A stretch of 64,000 bases of DNA from Nitratireductor mangrovi (lineage in GTDB: Bacteria > Pseudomonadota > Alphaproteobacteria > Rhizobiales > Rhizobiaceae): positions 4,386,001 through 4,450,000 of the forward strand of contig NZ_CP042301.2 in the NCBI RefSeq assembly GCF_007922615.2. The letters are read 5' to 3'. Below the pieces are notes generated by a model. The model worked only from the letters and a program-made list of their open reading frames with translations. It searched no databases and was not told where the DNA came from. Of this stretch, positions 25,073 to 33,243 are shown one piece after another. Each line of letters begins with the position of its first letter. The stretch's first letter is position 1. The position numbers were made by a program, and so were the translations under genes.

Positions 25073-26641
25073 ATGACCACGGTCGGGGCCTATTTCCGGC
25101 TCGCGCGCGCGGGCTGGGTCATGCTGCGCGAGGGCGTCTTCGTGGCGCTGCCGGGCGACCAGCTCGTCGGCCTGCCGAAACTCGGCTGGCGTGTCTCCAA
25201 GCTGTTTGCCCGCCGGCGCGCGGCCGGCCGTGAGCGATCCGAAAACCTTTCCAAGGCCGCCGCCCGGCTCGGGCCGTCCTACGTCAAGCTTGGCCAGTTC
25301 CTTGCCACGCGGCCGGATGTGGTCGGCGCCGAAGTCGCGCTCGACCTCGCCAACCTCCAGGATCGCATGGAGACCTTCCCGAGGTCGCAAGCGGTCGCGG
25401 CGATCGAGGGGTCGCTGGGGCGGCCGGTCGGCGAACTGTTCGAGGAGCTTGGCGAGCCGGTGGCCGCCGCTTCGATCGCGCAGGTGCATCGCGCGCGCCT
25501 TGCCGAGACCGGCGCGCCGGTCGCCGTCAAGGTCATTCGCCCTGGCGTCCGGCGCCGCTTCTTCCACGACCTAGAAGCCTATTTCGTCGCCGCGCGCCTG
25601 CAGGAGCGTTTCATCCCGGCTGCACGCCGGCTGCGTCCGGTGGAAGTGACCGAGACGCTCGCCCAGACCACCAAGATCGAGATGGACCTCCGGCTCGAGG
25701 CGGCCGCCCTTTCCGAGATTGCGGAAAACACGAAGGACGATCCGGGTTTCCGGGTGCCGGCCGTCGACTGGGAGCGCACCGGCCGTGACGTGCTGACCCT
25801 GGAATGGATCGACGGCGTCAAGCTCTCGAACCTCGATGGCGTGCGCGCCGCCGGCCATGATCTCAAGGCGCTGGCCGTCTCGCTGATCCAGACCTTCCTG
25901 CGGCACACCTTGCGCGACGGCTTCTTCCACGCCGACATGCACCCGGGCAACCTGTTCGTGGAAGCCGACGGCACGATTGTCGCGGTCGATTTCGGCATCA
26001 CCGGCCGGCTCGGCAAGAAGGAGCGCCGGTTCCTGGCCGAGATCCTCTACGGCTTCATCACCCGCGACTATCGCCGCGTGGCAGAGGTCCATTTCGAGGC
26101 CGGCTACGTGCCGGCCAATCACGATGTCGCCGCCTTTGCCCAGGCCATTCGCGCCATCGGCGAGCCGATCCACGGCCAGCCGGCCGAGACGATCTCGATG
26201 GCGCGGCTGCTGACGCTGCTTTTCGAGGTCACCGAACTCTTCGACATGACCACCCGCACCGAACTGGTCCTTCTCCAGAAGACCATGGTGGTGGTGGAGG
26301 GAGTTTCGCGCTCGCTCGACCCCTCCTTCAACATGTGGAAGGCGGCCGAGCCTGTGGTCAGCGAATGGATCACTTCGCATCTCGGCCCCCGCGCCGTCCT
26401 GTCGGATGCGCGCGATGGTCTGAGCGCTGCGCTTTCGCTGGCCCGCCAGGCGCCGGAGCTGGCAGCACGCACCGAGAAGCTGTCGCGCGAGATCGACGCC
26501 ATGGCCGAGGACGGCCTGCGTTTCGACGACGCCACAGCGAAGGCGATCGGCAAGGCCGAGGCCCGCGCCTCGCGTTCGGGCCGCCTGGCGCTGTGGGTGA
26601 TCGCCGCGACACTGGTCTGGATCGCCTGGAAGCTGGTTTGA
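25073..26641 (+). CDS. ubiB: Ubiquinone biosynthesis protein kinase-like UbiB
   Basis: UbiB is a membrane-associated ABC1/ADCK-type atypical kinase or ATPase needed for ubiquinone synthesis. The 522-residue protein contains the family K-x-G-Q motif (Y-V-K-L-G-Q-F-L-A-T-R-P-D), an A-rich nucleotide loop (A-A-A-S-I-A-Q-V-H), the lysine in V-A-V-K-V-I-R-P-G, D-M-H-P-G-N-L and V-D-F-G-I-T-G. A C-terminal transmembrane helix (L-A-L-W-V-I-A-A-T-L-V-W-I-A-W-K) anchors it. It is co-transcribed with ubiE. The usual next gene, coaBC, is displaced by a toxin-antitoxin pair. Confidence 0.94.
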   Translation: MTTVGAYFRLARAGWVMLREGVFVALPGDQLVGLPKLGWRVSKLFARRRAAGRERSENLSKAAARLGPSYVKLGQFLATRPDVVGAEVALDLANLQDRMETFPRSQAVAAIEGSLGRPVGELFEELGEPVAAASIAQVHRARLAETGAPVAVKVIRPGVRRRFFHDLEAYFVAARLQERFIPAARRLRPVEVTETLAQTTKIEMDLRLEAAALSEIAENTKDDPGFRVPAVDWERTGRDVLTLEWIDGVKLSNLDGVRAAGHDLKALAVSLIQTFLRHTLRDGFFHADMHPGNLFVEADGTIVAVDFGITGRLGKKERRFLAEILYGFITRDYRRVAEVHFEAGYVPANHDVAAFAQAIRAIGEPIHGQPAETISMARLLTLLFEVTELFDMTTRTELVLLQKTMVVVEGVSRSLDPSFNMWKAAEPVVSEWITSHLGPRAVLSDARDGLSAALSLARQAPELAARTEKLSREIDAMAEDGLRFDDATAKAIGKAEARASRSGRLALWVIAATLVWIAWKLV

Positions 26642-26643
26642 CT

Positions 26644-26659
26644 GCATTGCTAGCAATGC
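26644..26659. promoter_or_regulatory. Perfect 16-bp palindrome, likely TA operator
   Basis: GCATTGCTAGCAATGC is a perfect palindrome 31 bp before the antitoxin start. A related half-site (ACATTGCA) follows at 26662-26669. RHH antitoxins of FitA type bind such inverted repeats to repress their own operon. Confidence 0.6.
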
Positions 26660-26690
26660 TTACATTGCAATCAACTGGAGGCTGGTAGAA

Positions 26691-26969
26691 ATGGCGTCAC
26701 TGACGATCCGTAACATCGACGACGATGTAAAGAACCGCCTGAGGGTGAGGGCGGCCCGGCGTGGCGCGTCGATGGAAGAGGAGGCTCGATCGATCCTGCG
26801 TGCCGTGGTGAGTTCCGGTATCGCACTGGACGAGCTCTCCGGCGGCGGCCGATCAGTCTCGCATGGCGCCTGGGAGGACATCCGCAAGCTGCGGGAAAAA
26901 TACGGCACCTTCGACCTTGACGTCCCCGAACGCAGGGCGATCGCCGGCGATCGGCCGGTCTTCGACTGA
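26691..26969 (+). CDS. FitA/VapB-like ribbon-helix-helix antitoxin
   Basis: This 92-residue antitoxin of a type II toxin-antitoxin module begins with a ribbon-helix-helix DNA-binding fold (M-A-S-L-T-I-R-N-I-D-D-D-V-K, then L-R-V-R-A-A-R-R-G-A-S-M-E-E-E-A-R), the FitA/plasmid-stability-protein pattern. The C-terminal half (Y-G-T-F-D-L-D-V-P-E-R) would wrap the toxin. GGAG lies upstream, and a 16-bp palindrome precedes the gene. The toxin follows after 5 nt. Confidence 0.88.
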   Translation: MASLTIRNIDDDVKNRLRVRAARRGASMEEEARSILRAVVSSGIALDELSGGGRSVSHGAWEDIRKLREKYGTFDLDVPERRAIAGDRPVFD

Positions 26970-26974
26970 AGGGG

Positions 26975-27400
26975 ATGTTCGTCATCGACACCAATGTGGT
27001 TTCCGAGATGTTCAGGCCGAAGCCCGATATCGGTGTTGTGCGCTGGCTTGAGGAAACACCGCGCGCGGCTCTTCTGTTGCCGTCTGTCGTCATTGGCGAG
27101 CTCTATCTGGGTCTGGCGCTGATGTCGCAAGGGCGGCGCAGGGATTCGCTGACGGCGATGACGGAGGCGTTCATCGACGCAGGTGGTGAAGCGTGTATCC
27201 TGTCCTACGGCAAGGACGAGGCGCTACACTACGCCGGCATCGCAGCGCGGCGGCGCAGGATGGGGCGCCCGATTACCGAACCTGATGCGCAGATCGCGGC
27301 GACTGCGGCAGCACACGGCCTCCCGCTCGTCACCCGCAACGTCCGCGATTTCGAGAATTGCGGCATCGACCTCGTCAATCCATGGGAGGCCGCCGCATGA
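26975..27400 (+). CDS. VapC/FitB-like PIN-domain ribonuclease toxin
   Basis: A 141-residue PIN-domain toxin, expected to cleave RNA with Mg/Mn and to be neutralised by the RHH antitoxin. The acidic residues are in place: D in M-F-V-I-D-T-N-V-V-S-E, E in G-E-L-Y-L-G-L, D in E-P-D-A-Q-I-A-A and D in V-R-D-F-E. The final G-I-D-L-V-N-P-W is typical of FitB-like toxins. The toxin stop overlaps the coaBC start (ATGA at 27397-27400). An essential coenzyme A gene is thus translationally coupled to a toxin gene, an unusual position for a TA module. Confidence 0.9.
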   Translation: MFVIDTNVVSEMFRPKPDIGVVRWLEETPRAALLLPSVVIGELYLGLALMSQGRRRDSLTAMTEAFIDAGGEACILSYGKDEALHYAGIAARRRRMGRPITEPDAQIAATAAAHGLPLVTRNVRDFENCGIDLVNPWEAAA

Positions 27401-28629
27401 ACCTTGCCGGCAAGCGTATCCTGTTGATCATTTCCGGCGGCATTGCCGCTTACAAGTCCCTCGACCTGATCCGCCGCCTGCGCGAGCGCGGCGCCTCGGC
27501 GCGCTGCGTGATGACGCGCGCCGCGCATGAGTTCGTCACACCTCTCGCGGTCGGGGCGCTGACCGCCGACCACGTCTTTTCCGACCTTTTCGACCGCCAG
27601 GCCGAGCACGATGTCGGTCATATCCGCCTGTCGCGTGAGGCAGACCTCATCGTCATCGCGCCGGCCAGCGCTGATCTCCTGGGCAAGATGGCGAACGGGC
27701 TTGCCGACGATCTTGCCTCCGCGGTGCTCCTGGCGACCGACAAGAAGGTGCTTGCCGCGCCCGCCATGAACCCCAGGATGTGGCAACATCCGGCGACCCG
27801 CCGCAATCTCGAAACGTTGCGTAAGGACGGCATCGCTTTCGTCGGTCCGGCAAGGGGCGAGATGGCCGAAACCGGGGAGGCGGGTGAGGGCCGCATGGCC
27901 GAGCCGCTCGAGATCGTGGCGGCGATCGAGCGCATTTTCGACGATACGCCTAGGCCACTTGCCGGCAAGACGATCGTGGTCACTTCGGGCCCGACGCACG
28001 AGCCGATCGACCCGGTGCGCTATATCGCCAACCGCTCCTCGGGCAAACAGGGCCATGCCATTGCCGCCGCGCTGGCGGCGCTCGGCGCCGATGTCCGCCT
28101 CGTCTCCGGGCCGGTAGCGATTCCAGATCCCGCCGGCGTGACCACCGTCCGCGTTGAGACGGCGCGGGAGATGCGTGACGCGGTGCTCGACCTGCTTCCG
28201 GTCGACGCCGGCATCTTCGTGGCCGCCGTCGCCGACTGGCGCACGGAAAACTCGGCCGACGAGAAGATCAAGAAAGTCGCCGGCAACGGCCCACCGTCGC
28301 TTCAGATGGTCGAGAACCCGGACATTCTTGCGACCGTCGGCCATCACGACCAGCGGCCGCGCCTGGTGATTGGCTTCGCCGCCGAAACGGCCGATCTGGA
28401 AAAAAACGCCACTTCCAAGCTCGAACGAAAGGGCGCCGACATGATTGTCGCCAACGACGTCTCGCATGACAGCGGCGTCGGGCCGGGCGGCGTCATGGGC
28501 GGCGATCGCAACCGGGTCCGCATCGTGTCCAAAGCCGGAATCGATGAATGGCCGGAGATGACCAAGGGCGAGGTCGCGGCACGTCTGGCCGATCTTGTCG
28601 CCGCCCGGCTTGCCGGCGATCCTGCCTGA
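27397..28629 (+). CDS. coaBC: Bifunctional phosphopantothenoylcysteine decarboxylase/synthase
   Basis: CoaBC makes 4'-phosphopantetheine for coenzyme A: the C-terminal CoaB half couples cysteine to phosphopantothenate and the N-terminal CoaC half decarboxylates. The 410-residue protein shows the flavoprotein G-G-I-A-A-Y-K-S, H-I-R-L-S-R-E-A-D and the P-A-M-N motif (A-A-P-A-M-N-P-R-M-W). The CoaB half starts near residue 190 with V-T-S-G-P-T-H-E-P-I-D and N-R-S-S-G-K-Q-G. Its start overlaps the PIN toxin stop. In E. coli the next gene is dut; here dut is 16 kb away. Confidence 0.94.
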   Translation: MNLAGKRILLIISGGIAAYKSLDLIRRLRERGASARCVMTRAAHEFVTPLAVGALTADHVFSDLFDRQAEHDVGHIRLSREADLIVIAPASADLLGKMANGLADDLASAVLLATDKKVLAAPAMNPRMWQHPATRRNLETLRKDGIAFVGPARGEMAETGEAGEGRMAEPLEIVAAIERIFDDTPRPLAGKTIVVTSGPTHEPIDPVRYIANRSSGKQGHAIAAALAALGADVRLVSGPVAIPDPAGVTTVRVETAREMRDAVLDLLPVDAGIFVAAVADWRTENSADEKIKKVAGNGPPSLQMVENPDILATVGHHDQRPRLVIGFAAETADLEKNATSKLERKGADMIVANDVSHDSGVGPGGVMGGDRNRVRIVSKAGIDEWPEMTKGEVAARLADLVAARLAGDPA

Positions 28630-28666
28630 GCCGCGTGCATTCAATCCCGTTCATGCGAACCATGCG

Positions 28667-29215
28667 ATGAAGGCTCCTGCCGTCTCCCACATGCCCACCG
28701 TCGAGACCGAGCGGCTCGTGCTCAGGCCGCATCGCTCGGACGATCTTGATGCCTATGCGGGCCTGTGGGCCGATCCGGCGGTCACCCGCTTCACCACCGG
28801 ACGGCCGCTCGGGCGCGAGGACGCCTGGATCAGGATCTTGCGCTACCGCGGCCACTGGCAGCTTTTCGGCTACGGTTTCTGGGCGATCGAGGACAAGGCC
28901 TGCGGCCGGCTCATTGGCGAGGCTGGCTTTCACGACCTGAAGCGCGACATCGCGCCGTCCTTCGCCGGCACTCCGGAGGCCGGCTGGATGCTTTTGCCCG
29001 AGATGCACGGGCGCGGCCTTGCCGGCGAAGCAGTGTCGGCCATTCACGACTGGGGCGACAGTATCCTCGGCCATGCCTCCACCGTCTGCATCATCCATCC
29101 GGAGAACGCTGCCTCGATCCGCCTCGCCGAGAAGGCCGGCTACCGACTGGAGACGCGAACCGCCTATCATGGCGAGCCGACGCTTGTTTTCAGGCGGCCG
29201 AGGCCGGGGCAATAG
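28667..29215 (+). CDS. GNAT-family N-acetyltransferase (RimJ/RimL-like)
   Basis: This 182-residue acetyltransferase of the Acetyltransf_3 subgroup would use acetyl-CoA. It has the opening T-E-R-L-V-L-R-P-H-R-S-D-D, the strand E-A-G-W-M-L-L-P-E, a loose acetyl-CoA loop (H-G-R-G-L-A-G-E-A) and the motif P-E-N-A-A-S-I-R-L-A-E-K-A-G-Y near the end. The start is uncertain (28667 or 28691), with no strong ribosome site. It lies 37 nt after coaBC. The substrate is unknown. Confidence 0.82.
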   Translation: MKAPAVSHMPTVETERLVLRPHRSDDLDAYAGLWADPAVTRFTTGRPLGREDAWIRILRYRGHWQLFGYGFWAIEDKACGRLIGEAGFHDLKRDIAPSFAGTPEAGWMLLPEMHGRGLAGEAVSAIHDWGDSILGHASTVCIIHPENAASIRLAEKAGYRLETRTAYHGEPTLVFRRPRPGQ

Positions 29216-29369
29216 ACCGCAGAGCCCGCCAGGGTGGGCGGCCCTCGGTCATAGGCGGCAAAAAGATCGAAGGTCACCTCGCTCTCGTGGCCATCGTCCG
29301 GCCAACTGATCGCAAGTCGATGCGGCGGATGCTACTCCCTCACCTCGACCTTGGACGAAACGCCGTTGT

Positions 29370-29840
29370 TTACGGTTTGCCCGCCGGAGCTTCCTGTTCC
29401 GCGTCGAGCAGGTTGGTCAGCGTGCCGATCATCATCGTCCAACCCTCGCGCACCTTGTCGCCCCACTCGGCGTGAACTTCGGGCGTCATCACGTTGGTCA
29501 GCGTCAGCACGCAACCATTCCCGTCCGGCGTGATGTCGACCTCGACCCGGTCATAGTCCGGACTGAGGGACGGCACGGCAAAAGTGAAGACAAGCCGGCG
29601 CGGGCGGTCGATAACCAGATATTCGCCGACGTGCTCGATGTCGCCATCGGGGCGGTGGTCGATCATGGTAAACCGGCCGCCGACGCGCGCGTCGATCTCG
29701 CAGCGCGAGATCGCGGTGTCGGGTGTCGTGAACATCCACATGCGCGCCATGGCCGTGTCAAGGAAGGCGTCGAAGACGCGCTCTGCAGATGCGGCGAAGC
29801 GACGCCTGACCGTCAACGAAACCATGTCTGCGGTTGTCAT
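29370..29840 (-). CDS. AHSA1/SRPBCC domain protein (first copy)
   Basis: A 156-residue START-like (AHSA1) protein: V-R-R-R-F-A-A-S-A-E-R-V-F-D-A-F at the start, G-G-R-F-T-M-I-D-H in the middle and G-W-T-M-M-I-G-T-L-T-N-L at the C-terminal helix. Such proteins bind hydrophobic ligands or act as co-chaperone-like domains; the role here is unknown. It overlaps by 4 nt the ArsR-type regulator gene upstream, a very common pairing. A similar pair is found at 43703-44514. Confidence 0.85.
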   Translation of the reverse strand: MTTADMVSLTVRRRFAASAERVFDAFLDTAMARMWMFTTPDTAISRCEIDARVGGRFTMIDHRPDGDIEHVGEYLVIDRPRRLVFTFAVPSLSPDYDRVEVDITPDGNGCVLTLTNVMTPEVHAEWGDKVREGWTMMIGTLTNLLDAEQEAPAGKP

Positions 29841-30190
29841 GTCGTATCTCCGTTCGTCGAGATTTCATCCTTCCCCTCAAGCAGGGCGGCGAGCGTGTCG
29901 AGCCTTTCGGTCCAGAAACGCTCATAGTGCTTCAGCCAGGCCTGGGCCTCTGCGAGCCGCGCCGCCTCGAGCCGGCACCAATGCGTGCGCCCGCGCACCT
30001 CGCGCCGCACCAGGCCGGCCCGTTCCAGCACCTTCACGTGCTTGGAAGCTCCGGCGAAGCTCATCGTGTGCGGCGCGGCGAGGTCGCCGACGCTGTGCTC
30101 GCCGATGGCCAGTTGCGCCAGCATGCCGCGCCGGGTGCCGTCGGCAAGCGCGTGAAAGATGGCGTCGAGACGTTCGCTTTGTTCAACCAT
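29837..30190 (-). CDS. ArsR-family transcriptional regulator (first copy)
   Basis: A 117-residue winged-helix regulator: L-A-D-G-T-R-R-G-M-L-A-Q-L, the recognition helix region S-F-A-G-A-S-K-H-V-K-V-L-E-R-A-G-L-V, and the W-L-K-H-Y-E-R-F-W C-terminal helix typical of SRPBCC-linked ArsR proteins. No metal-binding cysteine motif is present. It probably represses its own operon with the AHSA1 gene. Palindromic sites overlap and precede its start. Confidence 0.9.
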   Translation of the reverse strand: MVEQSERLDAIFHALADGTRRGMLAQLAIGEHSVGDLAAPHTMSFAGASKHVKVLERAGLVRREVRGRTHWCRLEAARLAEAQAWLKHYERFWTERLDTLAALLEGKDEISTNGDTT

Positions 30191-30236
30191 ATGGTTTAAT
30201 TAAAGGAGGGATGATAACTGTCAACCAGGTGGTTGA
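30185..30236. promoter_or_regulatory. Candidate ArsR operators (two inverted repeats)
   Basis: AACCATATGGTT (30185-30196) is a perfect palindrome over the ArsR start codon. TCAACCA-GG-TGGTTGA (30221-30236) is a perfect 7-bp inverted repeat 31 bp upstream. Both share the AACCA half-site seen at the second ArsR gene. Confidence 0.6.
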
Positions 30237-30249
30237 ATATTTTCTGGTG

Positions 30250-30278
30250 AAAAAGGCCGGCGCGGCGGCCGGCCTTTT
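30250..30278 (-). terminator. Rho-independent terminator of the peroxiredoxin gene
   Basis: On the minus strand AAAAGGCCGG and CCGGCCTTTT pair around an 8-nt loop and end in five T. It lies 25 nt after the peroxiredoxin stop. Because of its symmetrical A/T flanks it could work in both directions. Confidence 0.8.
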
Positions 30279-30302
30279 GTCAATGCGTCTTGGGTTTAGC
30301 GG

Positions 30303-30962
30303 TCAGGCGCCAGGCTGCTTGGTCTTGCGCAGATAGGGCAGCACCGTCTCGAAGCTGCCGAAACGCTTTTCGGCGTCCTCGTTGGAAACGGCAGGCGTGA
30401 TGATGACGTCCTCGCCGTTTTTCCAGTTGGCAGGCGTGGCCACCTGATGCTTGGCGGTGAGCTGCATGGAATCTATGGCGCGCAGGATCTCGTCGAAGTT
30501 GCGGCCGGTGGTCATCGGATAGGTCAGTACCAGCTTGATCTTCTTGTCAGGCCCGATCACGTACACCGAGCGCACCGTGGCATTGTCGGCCGGCGTGCGC
30601 CCTTCTGACGAATCTCCGGCCTCGGCCGGCAGCATGTCGTAGAGCTTGGCCACCTCAAGCGCCTTGTCGCCGATCAGCGGGTAGTCGACGTCGAAGCCGG
30701 TCGCCACCTTGATGTCGGCCTTCCACTTGGCGTGGCTTTCGACCGGGTCGACCGAAATGCCGATGATCTTGACACCGCGCTTGGCGAACTCGGGCGCATA
30801 GCCGGCCATGGTGCCCAGTTCGGTCGTGCAGACCGGGGTGAAGTTCTTCGGGTGCGAGAACAAGACGGCCCAGCCGTCGCCGATCCAGTCGTGGAAGCTG
30901 ATCGTGCCCTTGGTCGTCTCGGCGGTGAAGTCGGGGGCGGTGTCGTTGATGCGAAGGCCCAT
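30303..30962 (-). CDS. 1-Cys peroxiredoxin (Prx6-type)
   Basis: This 219-residue thiol peroxidase reduces H2O2 and organic hydroperoxides. It has the peroxidatic cysteine motif F-T-P-V-C-T-T-E-L-G near residue 45. D-P-V-E-S-H-A-K-W and the long C-terminal extension with T-Y-P-M-T-T-G-R-N-F-D-E-I and T-P-A-N-W-K characterise the 1-Cys Prx6 group. No resolving cysteine is visible. The start is set at ATG 30962 (M-G-L-R-I-N-D-T-A-P-D-F); the upstream open frame is spurious. It is divergent from the OsmC-like gene. Confidence 0.94.
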   Translation of the reverse strand: MGLRINDTAPDFTAETTKGTISFHDWIGDGWAVLFSHPKNFTPVCTTELGTMAGYAPEFAKRGVKIIGISVDPVESHAKWKADIKVATGFDVDYPLIGDKALEVAKLYDMLPAEAGDSSEGRTPADNATVRSVYVIGPDKKIKLVLTYPMTTGRNFDEILRAIDSMQLTAKHQVATPANWKNGEDVIITPAVSNEDAEKRFGSFETVLPYLRKTKQPGA

Positions 30963-31238
30963 GATGCGTCTCCTTGCTTTGCTCCGGGTGAAATCCCGGA
31001 AAAATCCTTGCAGCCATTCTAGCCGAAACGCATGACGATTCGAGGATGAAGGTGGCGCCATGACGCGGTGCGCAGAACGAAAATCCGCTCGCGGGCCGGG
31101 AGGCGCGAATTCTTTGCGGTGCAAGCGTGCTGGCGTCCACGAGCCGGGACAGAGCTGTCCGGTGGCAAGATGCATCTGGCCCTATCGCCAATCGCGCGTG
31201 CACTCGATATTCGCCGCCGCGAACCGAAAGGAGATGGC

Positions 31239-31712
31239 ATGGCCAAGGAGCATGACTACACCTGCCGCGTCGACTGGACCGGAAATCGCGGCGAGGGCAC
31301 GAAGACCTATCGGGGATATGACCGTACCTGGGAAATCCGCACGCCCGGCAAGCCGGTCGTGAAATGTTCCAACGACCCGCTGCTCGGCGGCGATCCGACC
31401 TTGCCCAATCCCGAGGACCTGCTGCTCACAGCGCTCTCGGCCTGCCACATGCTCTGGTACCTGCACCTCGCCAGCAATGCCGGCATCGTCGTGCATTCCT
31501 ATGTCGACGAGCCGCTCGCCACGGGTGAAAGCGAGCCGAGCGGAGCTGGGCGTTTCCTGCGCGCCACGTTGCGACCGCGCATCGAGGTCGCCGCGGGTGC
31601 TGACCTGGTGCGCGCCGATGCGATCCACCACGAGATTCACAAATATTGCTACATCGCCCGCTCGGTGAATTTCCCGATGTCTTACGAGGCGACCTACACG
31701 GAGCGCACGTAG
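31239..31712 (+). CDS. OsmC-family peroxiredoxin
   Basis: A 157-residue OsmC/Ohr-type protein starts at ATG 31239 with AAAGGAGA just before it. It has the peroxidatic-cysteine segment L-L-L-T-A-L-S-A-C-H-M-L-W-Y. The second conserved cysteine is in I-H-K-Y-C-Y-I-A-R-S-V. The S-N-D-P-L-L-G-G-D-P-T-L-P-N-P-E-D motif is typical of this subgroup. It likely detoxifies organic hydroperoxides and sits head to head with the 1-Cys peroxiredoxin, forming an antioxidant pair. Confidence 0.92.
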   Translation: MAKEHDYTCRVDWTGNRGEGTKTYRGYDRTWEIRTPGKPVVKCSNDPLLGGDPTLPNPEDLLLTALSACHMLWYLHLASNAGIVVHSYVDEPLATGESEPSGAGRFLRATLRPRIEVAAGADLVRADAIHHEIHKYCYIARSVNFPMSYEATYTERT

Positions 31713-31734
31713 ACGTGTCGCTCGTGTCACCTCG

Positions 31735-32886
31735 TCAGTAGGCGAAGACCTTCTGCGGACCGTCGAAGCCCTTGAACGGCACTTCGCCGGCGAGCGTCGG
31801 CGGCACGCACAGATGCGGCGCGGTTTCGGCAGAGGCGACCCGCTTTTGCGCCAGCGCCGACGCCGCTGACAAGAGCCTTGCGGTATAATTGACCGGCCGG
31901 CCGATCGCGGTGAAATCGAGCCGGTTGGCGCCACCGATATTGCCATAGTGGAAACGCCCGGCATGGATCGCGGAGCGGAAGCCGGCAGTCTTGCCCGCCT
32001 CGCTTTCGGCAAGCCTCGCCTCGCCCTCCATCACCGCCTCGCTCGCTGCCTTCACCGCGCCGGCGACGTCCTCCTCGCGTCGATACGGAAAGATTGCGAA
32101 AAAGCCGTCGCCGAGGAACTTCAGGATCTCCCCTCCGCGTTCTTCCACCGGCGGCACCATGACGTCGAAGGCGTCATTGAGGAGGGTTACGATTTCCGGC
32201 CCGGAATGGCGGTTCGACAGCGCCGTGAAGCCGACGAGATCGGTGAACAGGATCGCGGCCTTGATCTCCTCGCCGTCGCCGCGATGCACCTTGCCGGCCA
32301 GCACCTGGTCGCCGCTGTTGCGGCCGACATAAGCCGACAGGATCGAGGCCGCGTTAAGCCGCAGCAGATAGGCCTCCACGAGGCGCGCCAGCGGCCGCCG
32401 GATATGCTCGATCGCCGCGATGGCCTCTTCCGGGAAGCCGTGCTCCGCCTTGGTCGAGAAGGTCGCCGCGTGCGTTTCGCCGGTGGTGAAGATCAGCGGC
32501 TGCGCCAGATAGTCAGTGAAACCTTCCGCCGCCAGTTCGCCGAGAATGACATATTCGGAGAGGGCATCGGGGTCGGTCAGGCGTCGCCGCAGCGTCACCT
32601 GCTTCGAGGTCACCAGCGGCAGCGGGTTGTTGACGTATTCGTCCATCGTGAAGAGGCCGAGGCCGCCTTCGCGCAGCGTCACCCCCTCTTCCGGCGTCCA
32701 CGCAAAACGGCGCCCGGCGACGTTGGGGTGCAGGGTATTGATGAACAGGGCGAAGCGGCCGATCGGCACACCGGCGGCGGTGAGCCGGCGGCAGATGCCC
32801 TCGATGATGTCGCGTGCATTGGCGCTCGGTCGTGCCCCGTCGATCATCCATGCGCAGAGCGCGTCGATGGCCTTCTTGTCGATCAT
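31735..32886 (-). CDS. Class III adenylate/guanylate cyclase
   Basis: A 383-residue soluble cyclase. Residues about 1-190 form an uncharacterised sensor region (A-G-V-P-I-G-R-F-A-L-F-I-N-T-L-H-P) found in rhizobial cyclases. Residues about 205-383 are the catalytic domain, with metal-binding D in I-L-F-T-D-L-V-G-F-T, F-L-G-D-G-F-F-A-I-F, and the N/R transition-state segment G-R-P-V-N-Y-T-A-R-L-L. The final V-P-F-K-G-F-D-G-P-Q-K-V-F is usual for this subclass. cAMP synthesis is likely; the effector sensed by the N-terminus is unknown. It is convergent with the OsmC gene, 22 nt apart. Confidence 0.9.
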   Translation of the reverse strand: MIDKKAIDALCAWMIDGARPSANARDIIEGICRRLTAAGVPIGRFALFINTLHPNVAGRRFAWTPEEGVTLREGGLGLFTMDEYVNNPLPLVTSKQVTLRRRLTDPDALSEYVILGELAAEGFTDYLAQPLIFTTGETHAATFSTKAEHGFPEEAIAAIEHIRRPLARLVEAYLLRLNAASILSAYVGRNSGDQVLAGKVHRGDGEEIKAAILFTDLVGFTALSNRHSGPEIVTLLNDAFDVMVPPVEERGGEILKFLGDGFFAIFPYRREEDVAGAVKAASEAVMEGEARLAESEAGKTAGFRSAIHAGRFHYGNIGGANRLDFTAIGRPVNYTARLLSAASALAQKRVASAETAPHLCVPPTLAGEVPFKGFDGPQKVFAY

Positions 32887-32946
32887 TGCCGGTCTTCCGC
32901 GATGCTCGGCCGAGCATAGCGCAGCCGGGCGGCTCCTGTCGCGAAC

Positions 32947-33076
32947 CTAGTTGGTGCCGATGTTGAGCTTCGTCCGGTTCAGCAGGTCCGGCTTGTTCGG
33001 CGAAATCTGCGTGTTGATCACGCGGCATCGTTTCGCCGTTTGGATGCAGTTCCAGTAGGGATGGCTGAGACTGCAC
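32947..33076 (-). pseudogene. C-terminal fragment of an unrecognised protein
   Basis: The minus strand encodes a coherent peptide tail without a start codon: Y-W-N-C-I-Q-T-A-K-R-C, then R-V-I-N-T-Q-I-S-P-N-K-P, ending K-L-N-I-G-T-N and stop. Composition and codon use look genuine. Upstream it runs directly into the prfC-derived fragment, so it is a 3' remnant joined there by recombination. I do not recognise the family; two cysteines suggest an exported protein. Confidence 0.35.
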
Positions 33077-33082
33077 CCGTTC

Positions 33083-33190
33083 TGAGGCCGAACTCGTGCG
33101 GCGCCAGGAACACCGGGTCGCCGTCGAGGTCGCGGGCAATGCCGCCACGATGTCCCTCGATGAAACGGTGCAGTTCGCCCTTGTCATCCG
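33083..33190 (-). pseudogene. Duplicated 3' fragment of prfC
   Basis: About 108 bp here match the 3' part of prfC at 35275-35382 with roughly nine mismatches. They encode G-E-L-H-R-F-I-E-G-H-R-G and A-R-D-L-D-G-D-P-V-F-L-A-P-H-E-F-G. The last 20 or so codons of the real gene are missing and the sequence continues into an unrelated tail. It is a partial, diverging duplicate 2 kb from the intact gene on the same strand. Confidence 0.8.
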
Positions 33191-33243
33191 GTATGGCCCG
33201 AGCGGCGGGGGTGAGGGCCGGAGCAAAATGCCCCGGCCGGACT

